Part shown: positions 33,309 through 35,001 of the stretch, piece after piece | Layout of the letters: the number at the start of each line of letters is the position of its first letter | Numbering within the stretch: position 1 is the stretch's first letter | Origin: Temnopleurus reevesii | Taxonomy: Eukaryota; Echinodermata; Echinoidea; Temnopleuroida; Temnopleuridae | Length of the DNA: 35,001 nt | Assembly: GCA_036244855.1 (NCBI GenBank) | Contig: BQKZ01002518.1 | Coordinates: forward strand, 1-35,001 | Reading direction: 5' to 3' | Notes under the pieces: model-generated | The model's input: the letters and a program-made list of their open reading frames with translations, nothing else | The model's database searches: none | Told to the model about the DNA's origin: nothing | Program-made: the position numbers and the translations under genes

Positions 33309-33464
33309 GAGGCTTACGAAATTTGCTTAAAAGAGATTCTTCTTCTTGCCTCCTTCATCCTTGAAGATTCTTGCAGAGTTATTGAAAGTGGTTGTATGTG
33401 TCATATATTGTTGTTTACTCCCTTGCATAATCCGAAGGAATTAAAAGTAGAAATCTCCGTATGA
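33309..33464 (+). CDS. Candidate terminal exon, copy 1 (long form)
   Basis: A strong acceptor (acgggattttttcag, AG at 33307-33308) is followed by 51 codons and TGA (33462-33464). The peptide starts EAYEICLKEILLLASFILED, continues SCRVIESGCMCHILLFTP and ends LHNPKELKVEISV. Helix-like charge spacing and three cysteines in the middle look protein-like. Relative to copy 2 it has 21 extra codons in frame. ATGA at the stop overlaps another frame (MSWGIQEPGWEHTCARIS...) that runs into the GTT repeat and is also conserved between the copies. No family recognised. Confidence 0.35.
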   Translation, partial: EAYEICLKEILLLASFILEDSCRVIESGCMCHILLFTPLHNPKELKVEISV

Positions 33465-33575
33465 GCTGGGGGATTCAGGAACCCGGTTGGGAACATACTT
33501 GTGCTAGGATCTCAGTAGTACCTCATATTATCGTTGCGACTCTTGTTGTTATTTTGTTGTTGTTGTACATATACG

Positions 33576-33652
<77 letters not shown>

Positions 33653-33857
33653 NGTATGTGTCATATGGGTAGGGTGCATGTGCCAATATTTACATGGTGC
33701 AAGTATTGTTTCCACTTTTCAAGTTGTGGTTTGAATATAAATCTGTAGCTATACACAGGTTTATCTACCTCTTTTAAATTCATATAACGATTCTTGATGA
33801 CATTTTTAATTGATTACATTTGAAGTTCATATTATTGTTATTACGGGATTTTTTCAG

Positions 33858-33950
33858 GAGGCTTACGAAATTTGCTTAAAAGAGATTCGAATGTTATTGT
33901 TTACTCCCTTGCAAAATCCTAAGGAATTAAAAGTAGAAATCCCCGTATGA
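33858..33950 (+). CDS. Candidate terminal exon, copy 2 (short form)
   Basis: The same acceptor precedes 30 codons and TGA (33948-33950): EAYEICLKEIRMLLFTPLQN then PKELKVEIPV. Compared with copy 1, the reading frame, first ten residues and stop are kept despite a 63-nt length difference. The single-base differences include one silent change (Pro CCG/CCT) and two replacements (His/Gln, Ser/Pro). Keeping the frame through the indel supports coding or recent allelic origin. Confidence 0.33.
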   Translation, partial: EAYEICLKEIRMLLFTPLQNPKELKVEIPV

Positions 33951-34332
33951 GCTGGGGGATTCAGGAACCCGGTTGGGAACATAATTGTGCTAGGATCTCA
34001 GTACTACTCATATTATCGTTGCGACTCTTGTTGTTGTTTTGTTGTTGTTGTACATATACGTTGTTGTTGTTGTTGTTGTCGTTGTTGCTGTTGTTGTTAA
34101 TTGTTGTCGTAGTTGTTGTTGGTGGTAGTGGTGGTGGTGGTGGTGGTGGTGACACAGGGCGTTGCGGAAGGAGGGGGCATCTACACACACAAAACGAACC
34201 GAGAGTAAACGATGAAAGTGATGCTAGAAGAATAGACATAAAGAGCAAGGAGCAGGACGAGGCCAGAGGAGGACTTAGAAGGAGAAATACTTAGTAGAAG
34301 TCAGATGAAGGAGAATAAGAAAAGGAAAACGT

Positions 34333-34432
34333 AAGAGGAAGAAGAAGACGATGAAGAAGAAGAAGAAGAAGAAGAAGAAGAAGAAGAAGAAGAAGAAGAA
34401 GAAGAAGAAGAAGAAGAAGAAGAAGAAGAAGA
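34333..34432 (+). repeat. (GAA)n microsatellite
   Basis: About 80 bp of uninterrupted GAA from 34353, with imperfect GAA/GAC units before it. Frames of poly-Lys (plus) or poly-Phe (minus) here are artefacts. Confidence 0.95.
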
Positions 34433-34676
34433 GCATTAACACAACAACAAACATAAAAAGTAGAACTAAAGAAGAAGAAAAAGAAAAATTGTCAATATTG
34501 TACATAATAACACTCTTTAGATATCCCCGGATTTTTAAAGCGATTCCTTAAAAGGAGAGTCTACCCAAAGATAATGATTCTTCAACAGGAGCAGACAATT
34601 TAGATGAACAGAACAAAAAAAGTTTGAGAAAAATTGAACAACTAATAACGTTTATATATTTAGACAAATTGGCAAC

Positions 34677-34925
34677 TGATGACGTCATAGGTGCACAACT
34701 GGCCATTTATTACATACATACCAATGTCAAATGTTACATTTTCCCCCAAAAATATGATTTCCTCAAAACTTTAACCGTAGTATCTGTATGATAGATTTGC
34801 ATATAGATCCACTATTTGAATGATTACATTCATACAAACTTTGCAACTTTCTGGCAAATGATGAATTTTCCACCATATTTATAAAAATGAAAACTTTGAT
34901 TAGTTGTGCACCCATGATGTTATCA
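34677..34925. mobile_element. Element with 24-bp inverted arms containing a CRE
   Basis: The left arm (34677-34700) contains ATGACGTCATAGGTGCACAA and the right arm (34902-34925), inverted, contains ATAACATCATGGGTGCACAA. Over 24 bp they match at 21 positions. AAATTGGCAAC also occurs next to each arm, but as a direct repeat. The left arm holds a full TGACGTCA. Roughly 200 bp lie between the arms with no coding capacity. This fits a degraded foldback or MITE; the outer limits are not clear. Confidence 0.45.
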
Positions 34926-35001
34926 AATTGGCAACATCTCTGGAAATTTCCACTGATTTGCCCATTTTTTCAATTCTTTAAAAATTCATAACTTTTTTTT
35001 T

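Larger units (their letters stand above)
33142..34150 (+). repeat. Duplication of about 500 bp with (GTT)n(GGT)n tails; N at 33653
   Basis: Copy 1 (33142-33652) and copy 2 (33703 to about 34150) share gtattgtttccacttttcaa, the stretch to gggattttttcaggaggctt, and cccggttgggaac onward, each ending in a (GTT)n then (GGT)n tail. Copy 1 has 63 extra bases within the exon-like part and a further short insertion (gatacctctatg). A single N sits at the end of copy 1. Either two alleles of one locus were joined, or this is a true tandem duplication. Microsatellite tails on both copies would also fit a retroposon 3' end. Confidence 0.85.

Noticed and set aside
33461..33748. Plus-strand frame ending in a long valine run, and the minus-strand poly-Asn frame
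   Set aside because: The homopolymeric part is (GTT)n translation. Only the short start (MSWGIQEPGWEH) is shared by both copies, and it overlaps the better exon candidate.
1..35001. CRISPR array, operon, phage or toxin-type system
   Set aside because: There are no spaced direct repeats, no dense same-strand long frames and no ribosome binding sites. Short exon candidates, SINE, MITEs and microsatellites indicate animal nuclear DNA.

Overview
The window looks like nuclear DNA from a marine invertebrate, most likely an echinoderm such as a sea urchin. This rests on overall character, not on a gene match. The DNA is AT-rich, short TIR elements and a tRNA-type SINE are scattered through it, there are long (GAA)n, (GTT)n and (CA)n microsatellites, and the palindrome TACATGTA occurs far more often than base composition predicts. 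No bacterial, viral or organellar gene organisation is present. Apart from simple-repeat translations, the open frames are about the length expected by chance. Most of the 35 kb therefore reads as intergenic or intronic DNA, and no protein family was recognised with confidence.

Layout. At 0-1.4 kb the left edge holds what looks like the 3' end of a rightward gene (open frame 366-640, AATAAA at 723), with CpG-richer, promoter-like DNA on both sides of it. At 3.1-5.0 kb there are two CpG-richer patches with short leftward (minus strand) first-exon candidates; the first lies next to a long CT/GA tract. From 5 to 11 kb little is visible except a hairpin element. At 10.97-11.45 kb there is a minus-strand exon candidate with a good acceptor, and beside it a possible 11-nt microexon. 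From 11.5 to 19.5 kb I see only one TIR element and small repeats. At 19.6-19.9 kb there is a leftward promoter-like module (GA tract, TATAAAG, leader without ATG, hydrophobic N-terminus). From 20 to 28 kb the window holds a TATA-like site, one terminal-exon candidate, several non-autonomous transposons (including a pogo-like MITE with TA duplication), a SINE with a 127-bp tandem duplication, and a 91-bp duplication around a single N. From 28 to 35 kb it is rich in repeats: a TIR element with many CTTGCCCG motifs, GAA tracts, a palindromic element carrying ETS and CRE sites, a piggyBac-like MITE with TTAA duplications, a pyrimidine-rich domain, and a roughly 500-bp duplication that contains a terminal-exon-like frame twice.

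How the parts relate. Several minus-strand first-exon candidates (about 1.25, 3.2, 4.5, 11.2 and 19.7 kb) all point left. They could be alternative starts of one leftward unit, but their splice phases do not all agree and no shared downstream exon is visible, so this is only a hypothesis. The two single-N positions each sit beside a near-identical duplication, which suggests that allelic contigs were joined head to tail. I found no convincing new biological system. The strongest sequence-level observations are the transposon ends, the duplicated exon-like frame, the TACATGTA excess and the palindromic ETS/CRE element.
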